Source: Gammaproteobacteria bacterium
Lineage (GTDB): Bacteria > Pseudomonadota > Gammaproteobacteria > Chromatiales > Chromatiaceae
DNA length: 7,337 nt
Reading direction: 5' to 3'
Assembly (NCBI GenBank): GCA_013041975.1
Contig: JABDQZ010000037.1
Span: 1-7,337 of the forward strand
Shown: positions 1 through 5,733 of the stretch, in pieces
How the letters are laid out: every line of letters begins with the position of its first letter
Position numbering within the stretch: the first letter of the stretch is position 1
Translations under genes and position numbers: made by a program
The notes under the pieces: model-generated
Seen by the model: the letters and a program-made list of their open reading frames with translations, nothing else
The model's database searches: none
What the model was told of the DNA's origin: nothing

Positions 1-1
1 T

Positions 2-1828
2 GAACAGGTCAGGGTTAATGCTGAATTACTTGATAAGCTGGTAAACAATGCCGGCGAGGTGTCGATATATCGCTCGCGTCTTGAACAGCAAAATTCCCAG
101 CTATCGTTTAACCTGACAGAACTGGAACAAACTGTAGAACGTCTGCAAAAGCAGCTGCGTCAGCTGGAAATCGAAACCGAGGCACAGATTCTTTTCCGTT
201 ATGAGCGCGATCATGCTGATGATCTTGACTACCAGCAAGATTTTGATCCACTGGAAATGGATCGTTTTTCTACGATGCAGGAATTGTCACGTGCCCTGTC
301 TGAAACCGTTAATGACTTAACCTCAATTAATGATGCTACCGGTGACCTGACCAAGGAAACTGAAACCCTGCTGTTGCAACAGTCACGCGTTTCCACTGAT
401 CTGCAGGATGGCCTGATGCGTACCCGCATGGTACCCATCTCCCAGCAGATGAACCGTTTGCAACGTGTTGTAAGGCAAACAGCCCGATCACTGGACAAAA
501 ATGCCAATCTCGATATTGGCGGTACTGTCGGCGAGATGGACAGAAATATTCTCGAAAGCATCATGGGTCCGCTTGAGCATTTGTTGAGAAATGCCGTCGC
601 TCACGGTATCGAAGCTCCCAACGACCGAAAAGCTGCCGACAAACCTGAAATGGGTAAAATCACGCTGACCCTGGATCGTGAAGGTACCGAGTTGGTATTG
701 AAAATTACGGATGATGGCAAAGGCCTGAATCTTGAAAAAATCCGTAAACAGGCCATTGAAAAAGGATTAATGGTTGCAGATGCCCAATTGCCTGACAAGC
801 AGGTCATGCAGTTTATTCTTGAAGCGGGTTTTTCAACTGCCAGTGAAGTGACACAGATTTCCGGTCGTGGTGTTGGTATGGATGTGGTCACCAGCGAGCT
901 CAAGCAACTGGGTGGTTCACTAGAGATTGACTCCGAAGCTGGAAAAGGCTCTATCTTCAGTATTCATCTGCCTTACACGCTGGCTATTTCTGACGCCATG
1001 CTGGTTCGTGTTGGTGAAGAAACCTATGCGGTACCTCATACATCGATTGAAGGTGTTTTACGTGCAACCCGTGATCAGGTTGAAGCAAGTCAGAAAGGTG
1101 AAAATGTTGATGTCGAATATGCCGGGCATCATTACCAGGTCCGTTATCTTGGTACGCTGCTTGGGATTCCGCATGGGCCACTGGTTGATCAACGCAGATC
1201 TTATCCCGTGTTGCTGGTACGTTCCGGTGAGAGTCGTCTTGCGTTGCAAGTTGATCATCTGATTGGTAACCGTCAGATAGTGGTTAAGTCTGTGGGTGCG
1301 CAGTTGAGTACGGTCCGCTGGATTACAGGTGGAACCATCATGGGTGATGGCCAAGTTGCCCTGATTATCGACGTGAATGCACTGGTTCGTTCTGATGTGG
1401 CGAAACTGGGTGTGCATGAAGAAGCCGAGTCTGTATTGCTGGAGGATGAGTCCGGTATCACTGTGATGGTAGTGGATGATTCGATCACCGTTCGCAAGGT
1501 CACCAGTCGTTTGCTGGCAAGGCACAACATGGAAGTGATTACCGCAAAAGATGGTGTGGATGCTCTGGATGTCCTGCAGGACAGAATACCGGACGTCGTC
1601 TTGCTGGATGTTGAGATGCCGCGTATGGATGGTTTCGAGCTGGCTCGTCATATGAAAAACACCTCTACCCTGAAGCATATTCCAATTATCATGATTACTT
1701 CACGTACCGGTGAAAAACATCGTAAGCGTGCCATGAGTATCGGGGTCAACAGTTATCTCGGCAAGCCTTATCAGGAAGAGGAGTTACTGGAAAATATTTA
1801 TACATCTCTGGCTGAGGTTGAACTATGA
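2..1828 (+). CDS. chpA: ChpA/PilL-type hybrid chemotaxis histidine kinase, C-terminal part (5' truncated by window)
   Basis: CheA-family kinase of the type IV pilus (Chp/Pil) chemosensory pathway; with a CheW adaptor and a PilJ-type receptor it would phosphorylate response regulators controlling twitching. The frame is open from nt 2 and already inside the P3 dimerisation domain (VRVNAELLDKLVNNAGE), so the GTG at 59 is not the real start; the N-terminal Hpt domains lie outside. 608 residues are visible. Order: P3 helices with a long charged coiled-coil insert typical of ChpA (about nt 2-520, including LMRTRMVPIS); HATPase (about 530-960) with N-box LLRNAVAHGIE (Asn at 590-592), G1 DDGKGL and G2 GRGVGMDVV; CheW-like P5 domain (about 970-1440); receiver domain (about 1463-1820) with the DD pair in VVDDS, phospho-acceptor Asp at 1607-1609 in LLDVEMP, and the conserved Lys in GKPY. 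All key residues seen are intact. It overlaps the next gene by 4 bp, so the two are probably translationally coupled. Confidence 0.95.
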   Translation, partial: EQVRVNAELLDKLVNNAGEVSIYRSRLEQQNSQLSFNLTELEQTVERLQKQLRQLEIETEAQILFRYERDHADDLDYQQDFDPLEMDRFSTMQELSRALSETVNDLTSINDATGDLTKETETLLLQQSRVSTDLQDGLMRTRMVPISQQMNRLQRVVRQTARSLDKNANLDIGGTVGEMDRNILESIMGPLEHLLRNAVAHGIEAPNDRKAADKPEMGKITLTLDREGTELVLKITDDGKGLNLEKIRKQAIEKGLMVADAQLPDKQVMQFILEAGFSTASEVTQISGRGVGMDVVTSELKQLGGSLEIDSEAGKGSIFSIHLPYTLAISDAMLVRVGEETYAVPHTSIEGVLRATRDQVEASQKGENVDVEYAGHHYQVRYLGTLLGIPHGPLVDQRRSYPVLLVRSGESRLALQVDHLIGNRQIVVKSVGAQLSTVRWITGGTIMGDGQVALIIDVNALVRSDVAKLGVHEEAESVLLEDESGITVMVVDDSITVRKVTSRLLARHNMEVITAKDGVDALDVLQDRIPDVVLLDVEMPRMDGFELARHMKNTSTLKHIPIIMITSRTGEKHRKRAMSIGVNSYLGKPYQEEELLENIYTSLAEVEL

Positions 1829-2337
1829 TCCGCGAAATTTCACTGGATGAACCAGCCGTTAGCACACCGAAAAATCCGGGAATTGAACTCAGGGGCGTAC
1901 TTTTACCTTTGCAGGCAACCAGTTTGCTATTGCCAAATGTGACAGTTGTAGAAGTGATAGGTTTCCGTGAAGAGGATCCTGTTGAAAATGCTCCAGGCTG
2001 GTTACGAGGACTGGTGACCTGGAATCAGCGCAGAATACCGGTGATATCATTTGAATATTTCGTCCACCAGGAAGCCGCTGATGCCGGTTATCGTGCGAGG
2101 ATTGCACTGTGCCACAATATTACCGGTGATCCCCGTTTGCCTTATATTGGTATCCTCTGTAAAAGCATTCCCCGTCTTGCACGTGTCAATGACCAGACTG
2201 TGGCAGAAGTGCAGTTTCAGGAAATCGCACCGCAAATGACGCTGAAACACATTATCTACAATGGAGAGGATGCCTGGATTCCGGATATGGAAAAACTGGC
2301 AGATGAGTGCGCGAAGATCGTGTTTCCTGTCGTTTAG
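1825..2337 (+). CDS. chpC: CheW-like adaptor protein, ChpC type
   Basis: A 170-residue single-domain CheW-like protein, cytoplasmic, expected to couple receptors to the kinase encoded just upstream. The CheW signature lies in the middle: an APGWLRGLVTWNQRRIPVISFEYF-like stretch matches the usual G-W-x-R-G...R-x-P-V-I-S segment, preceded by a beta-rich part (LLPNVTVVEVIGF). No membrane segment or signal peptide is seen. The ATG at 1825 lies inside the ATGA overlap with the kinase stop, with GAGG at 1814-1817 as ribosome binding site, which supports this start. In Pseudomonas aeruginosa a CheW homologue, ChpC, sits downstream of chpA (after chpB), so the ChpC name rests on position and family. 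No CheB-type methylesterase (ChpB) gene lies between them here. The stop codon overlaps the rsmE stop on the other strand. Confidence 0.85.
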   Translation: MIREISLDEPAVSTPKNPGIELRGVLLPLQATSLLLPNVTVVEVIGFREEDPVENAPGWLRGLVTWNQRRIPVISFEYFVHQEAADAGYRARIALCHNITGDPRLPYIGILCKSIPRLARVNDQTVAEVQFQEIAPQMTLKHIIYNGEDAWIPDMEKLADECAKIVFPVV

Positions 2338-3065
2338 CCCCGGAAATCTCCCCATAAAGCCTGCGCGGCTGAGATGACGGCCAGCGGGGCTGTTTCGGTT
2401 CTTAATACATGCTTGCCCAGTCGGGTTGCTATAAATCCCTGTTCTATCGCCATAGCGACTTCATCTTCCGATAAACCACCTTCCGGGCCAATCAGTATGG
2501 TGAGATTTTGCGGAGCGCTGTAACTATCCATTGTCTGGCTTTCATCGGGGGATAAAACTATCATAAGGCCAGCAAAGTGCTCATGTAGCCATTTGTTCAC
2601 CGAGCGAGGTGGATGCAGTTTGGGAAGATAACAGCGACCGGACTGTTCGCAGGCTGAATGGATAATACCTTGCCAGTGTGAAGTTTTTTTCTTCAGTCGT
2701 TCTGCGTTGAGCTTGAGGGTGGCATATTCGGTAAACAGGGGGGTTATTTCTGACACTCCCAGTTCGGTTGCTTTCTGAAAAGCAAAATCCAGACGATCTC
2801 CTTTTGAAAGTCCGATACCCAGATGAATATTGAGTACGGGTGGCTTTTCTTTTTCCGATTGTTCAACGATTTGAATGCTTGCGATTTTCCTGTCAGCTGA
2901 AACCAGCTCACACTGATATTGATAGCCGTCTCCATTAAACAGAATCAACGGGCTGCCTGTTTTGAGCCTTAAAACTTTAAGCAGATAGTGGCTGGTGTCA
3001 TTATCCAGAGATACCTCTGCATGCAGATTTAAATCATTCTTTGTGAAAATTCTGGAGATTCTCAT
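2334..3065 (-). CDS. rsmE: 16S rRNA (uracil-1498-N3)-methyltransferase RsmE
   Basis: SAM-dependent enzyme that methylates N3 of U1498 in 16S rRNA on the assembled 30S subunit; cytoplasmic SPOUT-class (trefoil-knot) methyltransferase. 243 residues, the usual family length and apparently complete. The N-terminal PUA-like part (about residues 1-70) begins MRISRIF, as in the family. The knot follows: GIGLSKGDRLDFAFQKATELGV (about 84-104), HSACEQSGR (136-144), GPEGG (193-197) and the SAM-binding loop RLGKHVLRTETAPL (215-228). No good Shine-Dalgarno precedes the ATG (bases upstream read GAACTCT), so expression may depend on translation of metF, which ends 43 bp upstream. It uses the SAM made by the first gene of the cluster. 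It ends tail to tail with the CheW-like gene, and no terminator lies between them. Confidence 0.96.
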   Translation of the reverse strand: MRISRIFTKNDLNLHAEVSLDNDTSHYLLKVLRLKTGSPLILFNGDGYQYQCELVSADRKIASIQIVEQSEKEKPPVLNIHLGIGLSKGDRLDFAFQKATELGVSEITPLFTEYATLKLNAERLKKKTSHWQGIIHSACEQSGRCYLPKLHPPRSVNKWLHEHFAGLMIVLSPDESQTMDSYSAPQNLTILIGPEGGLSEDEVAMAIEQGFIATRLGKHVLRTETAPLAVISAAQALWGDFRG

Positions 3066-3073
3066 AGAGTTCG

Positions 3074-3086
3074 GAGCATACTGCTC
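3074..3086 (-). other. Small hairpin in the metF-rsmE gap
   Basis: In the minus-strand transcript GAGCA and TGCTC form a 5-bp stem with a GTA loop, starting 22 nt after the metF stop and ending 8 nt before the rsmE ATG. It has no U-tract, so it is not a terminator. It sits where a Shine-Dalgarno would be expected and none is visible. It may be chance. Confidence 0.3.
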
Positions 3087-3108
3087 ATCAGTCCAGCTGC
3101 TTTCGATT

Positions 3109-3951
3109 TTATAAATTCAAGTCATCCCAGATTGCAAGTGTAGGTGCAGACTGGTTCATTGTATAAAAATGCAATCCGGGTACATTATTGTCGAGCAATC
3201 TCTGGCACATAGCTGTCACAACCTCTTTTCCAAACGCCTTGATAGAATCAATATCATCACCATAACTTTCCAGGCGCTTGCGAATCCAACGAGGAATTTC
3301 AGCACCGCAGGCATCAGAAAAACGTGCCAGTTGAGTGTAGTTGGTGATCGGCATAATGCCTGGGACGATGGGGATAGTGATGCCGGATTTTTCACAGTTA
3401 TCTACAAATGCAAAATAGGCATCGGCACTATAGAAATACTGGGTGATGGCCGAGTTGGCACCTGAAATGACTTTTCTTTTGAAATTGGAAAGATCATCTT
3501 GGGCTGAAGTGGCCTGGGGATGAAACTCCGGATAGGCTGCAACTTCAATGATGAACTCATCACCAAAATCAGCACGCATCAGTTCAACCAGTTCGTTGGC
3601 ATAGTTCAGATCACCGAGGCTACCCAGTCCTGCACCGGAAGGTAAATCGCCGCGCAGAGCAACAATACGTTTGATACCCTGGTTTCGGTAACGATTCAGA
3701 ATGTCCAGAATTTCATTACTGGATGAACCGATACATGAGAGGTGTGGAGCTGTTTCAATACCTTCCTCGCGCAGCCAGTCTACGGTTTTGAACGTGGTAT
3801 CTTGTGTTGAACCACCTGCACCATAAGTGACAGAAAAAAACTCCGGAGATTTCTGGTTAAGAATGCCTACGGTTTTTTTCAGGTTTTCAAAACCCTTGTC
3901 GGTTTTGGGCGGAAAGAGTTCGAAGCTGAAGGTTTTGTTTGATTTTGACAT
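3109..3951 (-). CDS. metF: 5,10-methylenetetrahydrofolate reductase MetF
   Basis: FAD-dependent reductase converting 5,10-methylene-THF to 5-methyl-THF, the methyl donor for remethylating homocysteine to methionine. 280 residues, a TIM-barrel protein close to the usual bacterial length (E. coli about 296), with no regulatory C-terminal extension. Visible motifs: FELFPPKT (10-17; Glu11 corresponds to the E. coli Glu28 catalytic acid), SVTYGAGGSTQ (40-50), HLSCIG (70-75), ALRGDLP (98-104; Asp102 corresponds to Asp120 near the flavin), AAYPEFHP (138-145), KRKVISGANSAITQYFY (158-174), PGIMPI (197-202) and GLHFYTMN (259-266). The start gives the canonical N-terminus; a weak GGTAG Shine-Dalgarno lies 4 bases before the ATG. 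It lies 106 bp downstream of ahcY, with a palindromic repeat element between, and 43 bp upstream of rsmE. AhcY makes homocysteine and MetF supplies the methyl group for its recycling, so the pairing is functional. Confidence 0.97.
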   Translation of the reverse strand: MSKSNKTFSFELFPPKTDKGFENLKKTVGILNQKSPEFFSVTYGAGGSTQDTTFKTVDWLREEGIETAPHLSCIGSSSNEILDILNRYRNQGIKRIVALRGDLPSGAGLGSLGDLNYANELVELMRADFGDEFIIEVAAYPEFHPQATSAQDDLSNFKRKVISGANSAITQYFYSADAYFAFVDNCEKSGITIPIVPGIMPITNYTQLARFSDACGAEIPRWIRKRLESYGDDIDSIKAFGKEVVTAMCQRLLDNNVPGLHFYTMNQSAPTLAIWDDLNL

Positions 3952-3980
3952 TTTACTACCATGGAGTAATTAATCGTAGA

Positions 3981-4052
3981 ACCCCTCCCCTTTGCAAGGG
4001 GAGGTTGGGTCGGGTTTAAATCTCTCCAACTCCCCCTTGTCAGGGGGAAGGT
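3981..4052. repeat. REPIN-like doublet of inverted GC-rich palindromes
   Basis: Two hairpins face each other in the ahcY-metF gap. Hairpin 1: 3984-3992 pairs perfectly with 3996-4004 (CCTCCCCTT / AAGGGGAGG, 3-nt loop). Hairpin 2: 4031-4037 pairs with 4042-4048 (TCCCCCT / AGGGGGA, 4-nt loop). The second half is a near reverse complement of the first: CCTTCCCCCTGACAAGGGGG then AGTTGG, against CCTCCCCTTTGCAAGGGG then AGGTTGG. GTTGG (4004-4008) pairs with CCAAC (4026-4030), and the axis falls in TTTAAA (4015-4020). A single unit is thus palindromic and the pair forms a larger inverted repeat, the architecture of REP doublets (REPINs). No U-tract follows on either strand, so a simple terminator is unlikely. 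It could affect ahcY-metF mRNA stability. Family assignment needs genome copies. Confidence 0.7.
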
Positions 4053-4057
4053 AATCA

Positions 4058-5470
4058 TCAGTAACGATAGTGATCAGGCTTGTAAGGTCCATCCACCGGA
4101 ACACCGATATAATCAGCCTGCTCCTGACTCAGAACAGTCAGTTTCACACCTATTTTATCCAGATGCAGGCGTGCAACTTCTTCGTCCAGTTTCTTTGGTA
4201 GTGTATAAACACCAATGTCGTATTCATCCGACTTGGTGAAAAACTCGATCTGGGCCAGTACCTGGTTGGTAAAGGAATTGGACATCACGAAGCTTGGGTG
4301 ACCGGTGGCACAACCAAGGTTAACCAGACGGCCCTCAGCCAGCATGATAATGCGTTTACCATCAGGGAAAACAATGTGATCAACCTGTGGCTTGATGTTT
4401 TCCCATTGGTATTGCTGTACACCGGCAATATCAATTTCATTATCGAAGTGGCCGATATTGCAGACGATAGCCTGGTCTTTCATGCCATTCATGTGATCGT
4501 GGGTAATGATGTCCTTGTTGCCAGTGGTGGTGACATAGATATCAGCAACATCAAGTACATCTTCAAGGCGTACCACGCGGTAACCTTCCATTGCCGCCTG
4601 CAGGGCACAGATAGGATCAATTTCAGTCACCCAAACGGTGGCACCAAGACCTCGCAGAGACTGGGCAGAGCCCTTGCCAACGTCACCATAACCACAGACC
4701 ACGGCAATTTTACCGGCAACCATAACGTCGGTTGCTCGCTTGATGCCGTCAACCAGTGATTCACGACAGCCATAAAGGTTGTCGAACTTGGATTTGGTGA
4801 CAGAATCATTGACATTCATGCCGGGGAATAGCAGTTTGCCTTCGTCGAACATTTCATATAAACGGTGAACCCCGGTTGTTGTTTCTTCGGTAACACCTTT
4901 TATGTTTTCGGCCATCTTGTGGTAGCGTTTTGGATCTTCTGCAAGGCTGCGTTTGAGAACGCTGAGAATGACTTTCCATTCTTCAGCATCACTTTCCTGT
5001 GCTTCGGGAACAGCTCCGGCATCAGAGTATTCCACGCCTTTATGCACCAGCAGGGTGGCATCACCGCCATCATCAAGTATCATGTTGGGTGTGCCGTCTT
5101 CATCAGGCCAGTTGAGCACCTGTTCGGTACACCACCAGTATTCTTCAAGGGTTTCACCTTTCCAGGCAAAAACAGGGATATTCTGATCAGCAATAGCGGC
5201 TGCTGCATGATCCTGGGTGGAGAAAATGTTGCATGAACACCAGCGAACCTGTGCGCCAAGTTTAACCAGTGTTTCAATCAGTACCGCGGTCTGAATGGTC
5301 ATGTGCAGTGAGCCGGTGATGCGTGCACCTTTCAGGGGTTTGGATTCACCATATTTTTCCTGCAGAGCCGTCAGGCCAGGCATTTCGGTGTAGGCAATAG
5401 CGATTTCCTTGTGGCCCCATTCGGCCAAAGACATATCGGCAACTTTATAGTCGGTAAAACTAGTGTCCAT
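4058..5470 (-). CDS. ahcY: S-adenosylhomocysteine hydrolase (adenosylhomocysteinase)
   Basis: NAD-dependent cytoplasmic enzyme that cleaves SAH to adenosine and L-homocysteine, removing the product inhibitor of methyltransferases. 470 residues, complete. Visible: substrate-domain GSLHMTIQTAVLIETL (53-68, His56), ILDDGGD (131-137), EETTTG (195-200), and NVNDSVTKSKFDNLYG (219-234), with Lys226, Asp230 and Asn231 equivalent to human Lys186, Asp190 and Asn191. The Rossmann motif GYGDVGKG covers 260-267, and the C-terminal KPDHYRY (464-470) carries the Lys and Tyr that reach NAD in the partner subunit. An extra segment of about 40 residues (roughly 145-190), absent from the human enzyme of 432, is normal for many bacterial and plant homologues. 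The ATG is supported by AAGGAGA at 5482-5476, six bases upstream on the minus strand. That site is the output of the SAH riboswitch just upstream, so the enzyme's own substrate probably controls its translation. Confidence 0.98.
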   Translation of the reverse strand: MDTSFTDYKVADMSLAEWGHKEIAIAYTEMPGLTALQEKYGESKPLKGARITGSLHMTIQTAVLIETLVKLGAQVRWCSCNIFSTQDHAAAAIADQNIPVFAWKGETLEEYWWCTEQVLNWPDEDGTPNMILDDGGDATLLVHKGVEYSDAGAVPEAQESDAEEWKVILSVLKRSLAEDPKRYHKMAENIKGVTEETTTGVHRLYEMFDEGKLLFPGMNVNDSVTKSKFDNLYGCRESLVDGIKRATDVMVAGKIAVVCGYGDVGKGSAQSLRGLGATVWVTEIDPICALQAAMEGYRVVRLEDVLDVADIYVTTTGNKDIITHDHMNGMKDQAIVCNIGHFDNEIDIAGVQQYQWENIKPQVDHIVFPDGKRIIMLAEGRLVNLGCATGHPSFVMSNSFTNQVLAQIEFFTKSDEYDIGVYTLPKKLDEEVARLHLDKIGVKLTVLSQEQADYIGVPVDGPYKPDHYRY

Positions 5471-5476
5471 ATCGGT

Positions 5477-5505
5477 CTCCTTAAATTAACAATCAATTTA
5501 AAGAG
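5477..5505 (-). promoter_or_regulatory. Shine-Dalgarno-sequestering hairpin: SAH riboswitch expression platform
   Basis: Immediately after the aptamer, CTCTTTAAATT (5505-5495) pairs with AATTTAAGGAG (5487-5477) in an 11-bp stem with one U-G wobble and a 7-nt loop (5494-5488). The 3' arm contains the whole ahcY Shine-Dalgarno AAGGAG. The first three bases of the 5' arm, CTC (5505-5503), are also the last three of the pseudoknot strand GCGCTC, so the full hairpin and the pseudoknot cannot form together. Inference: when SAH is bound the pseudoknot takes CTC, leaving only the weak A/T part of the stem and freeing the Shine-Dalgarno; without SAH the site is closed. This predicts a translational ON switch, in line with the known behaviour of the family. 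Confidence 0.8.
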
Positions 5506-5574
5506 CGCCGTTGACAATTAAGTTAACGTTCCGAGCCTGGCGGGCATATTTGCTCGTTGCAGCGCTCCTCGGAA
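5503..5574 (-). promoter_or_regulatory. SAH riboswitch aptamer (ahcY leader)
   Basis: The minus-strand RNA matches the SAH riboswitch family core (CCGAGGAGCGCTGCAAC ... CCAGG CTCGG ... GGCGCTC). Pairing checked base by base: P1, 5574-5568 with 5535-5529 (TTCCGAG / CTCGGAA, 7 bp); P2, 5556-5551 with 5546-5541 (one A-C mismatch, AATA loop); conserved CCAGG at 5540-5536; an extra hairpin, 5528-5522 with 5515-5509 (one A-C mismatch, loop TTAATT); and the pseudoknot GAGCGC (5567-5562) with GCGCTC (5508-5503), all Watson-Crick. The family binds S-adenosylhomocysteine and is typically found upstream of ahcY in beta- and gammaproteobacteria, which is the position here. All helices are intact, so it is probably functional. 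Confidence 0.95.
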
Positions 5575-5593
5575 AGGGAAAAATCTATTATTC

Positions 5594-5621
5594 GCAATAA
5601 CCATCCATGGCGTTATGTAAA
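5594..5621 (-). promoter_or_regulatory. Possible weak sigma-70 promoter for the ahcY transcript
   Basis: On the minus strand TTTACA (5621-5616) matches a -35 box at 5 of 6 positions. A poor -10-like TATTGC (5599-5594) follows at 16 bp. The metK terminator lies upstream, so ahcY needs either its own start or readthrough, and this is the best-placed candidate before the aptamer. The -10 match is weak. AATAAT at 5592-5587 is a better -10 but has no -35 at a suitable distance. Confidence 0.3.
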
Positions 5622-5637
5622 CTCGGCCATCCACGGC
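5601..5637 (-). repeat. Pair of short GCCRTGGATGG direct repeats
   Basis: GCCGTGGATGG (5637-5627) and GCCATGGATGG (5611-5601) agree at 10 of 11 bases and start 26 bp apart. Each sits in a small dyad: GGCC either side of the first (5638-5635 and 5628-5625), and ATAAC (5616-5612) pairing with GTTAT (5601-5597 region) around the second. They look like a short degenerate intergenic repeat between the metK terminator and the SAH riboswitch. Function unknown. Confidence 0.45.
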
Positions 5638-5652
5638 CTCGTGTTCATGTCT

Positions 5653-5679
5653 TAAAAAGCCATGTTAAATGGCTTTTTA
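5653..5679 (-). terminator. Rho-independent terminator of metK
   Basis: AAAAAGCCAT (5654-5663) pairs perfectly with ATGGCTTTTT (5669-5678) around a 5-nt loop, and the outer 5653/5679 T-A pair makes 11 bp. On the minus strand the 3' arm ends in a run of five U, 55-81 nt after the metK stop. The A-tract on the other side makes it look bidirectional, but no + strand gene reads into it. It should separate metK from the riboswitch-controlled ahcY transcript, at least partly. Confidence 0.85.
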
Positions 5680-5683
5680 TCGC

Positions 5684-5720
5684 GGAGCGACCGACATTCA
5701 CTTGCAGCGCCCCTCGGAAA
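5684..5720 (-). promoter_or_regulatory. Partial SAH-riboswitch-like element in the metK 3' UTR
   Basis: TTTCCGAGGGGCGCTGCAA (5720-5702) repeats the 5' part of the complete SAH aptamer (5575-5557) with one mismatch in 19 bases. The rest diverges: no P2 hairpin and no CCAGG. Two helices can still be drawn: CCGA (5717-5714) with TCGG (5694-5691), and GGGGCG (5713-5708) with CGCTCC (5689-5684; one G-U), an interleaved arrangement like P1 plus pseudoknot of the real aptamer. It lies 13 nt after the metK stop and ends 5 nt before the terminator stem. It may be a decayed duplicate or a reduced relative; ligand binding is doubtful because much of the core is missing. Confidence 0.55.
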
Positions 5721-5733
5721 AACTGATTTTAGA

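Noticed and set aside
59..61. GTG as start of the kinase gene
   Set aside because: The same frame is open back to nt 2 and codes for conserved dimerisation-domain residues (VRVNAELLDKLVNNAGE), so the gene begins outside the window.
1058..1678. 206-codon open frame on the minus strand inside the kinase gene
   Set aside because: It lies opposite conserved CheW and receiver domain codons, has low-complexity composition rich in His, Thr and Gln, and resembles no family; it is a shadow of the + strand reading frame.
3984..4048. The two GC hairpins as ahcY terminators
   Set aside because: Neither strand has a U-tract after the stems; the mirrored arrangement fits a REP doublet better.
4298..5236. 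Two + strand open frames of 153 and 123 codons across ahcY
   Set aside because: They are antisense to a highly conserved enzyme, have no ribosome binding site or recognisable domain, and fit codon-bias shadows.
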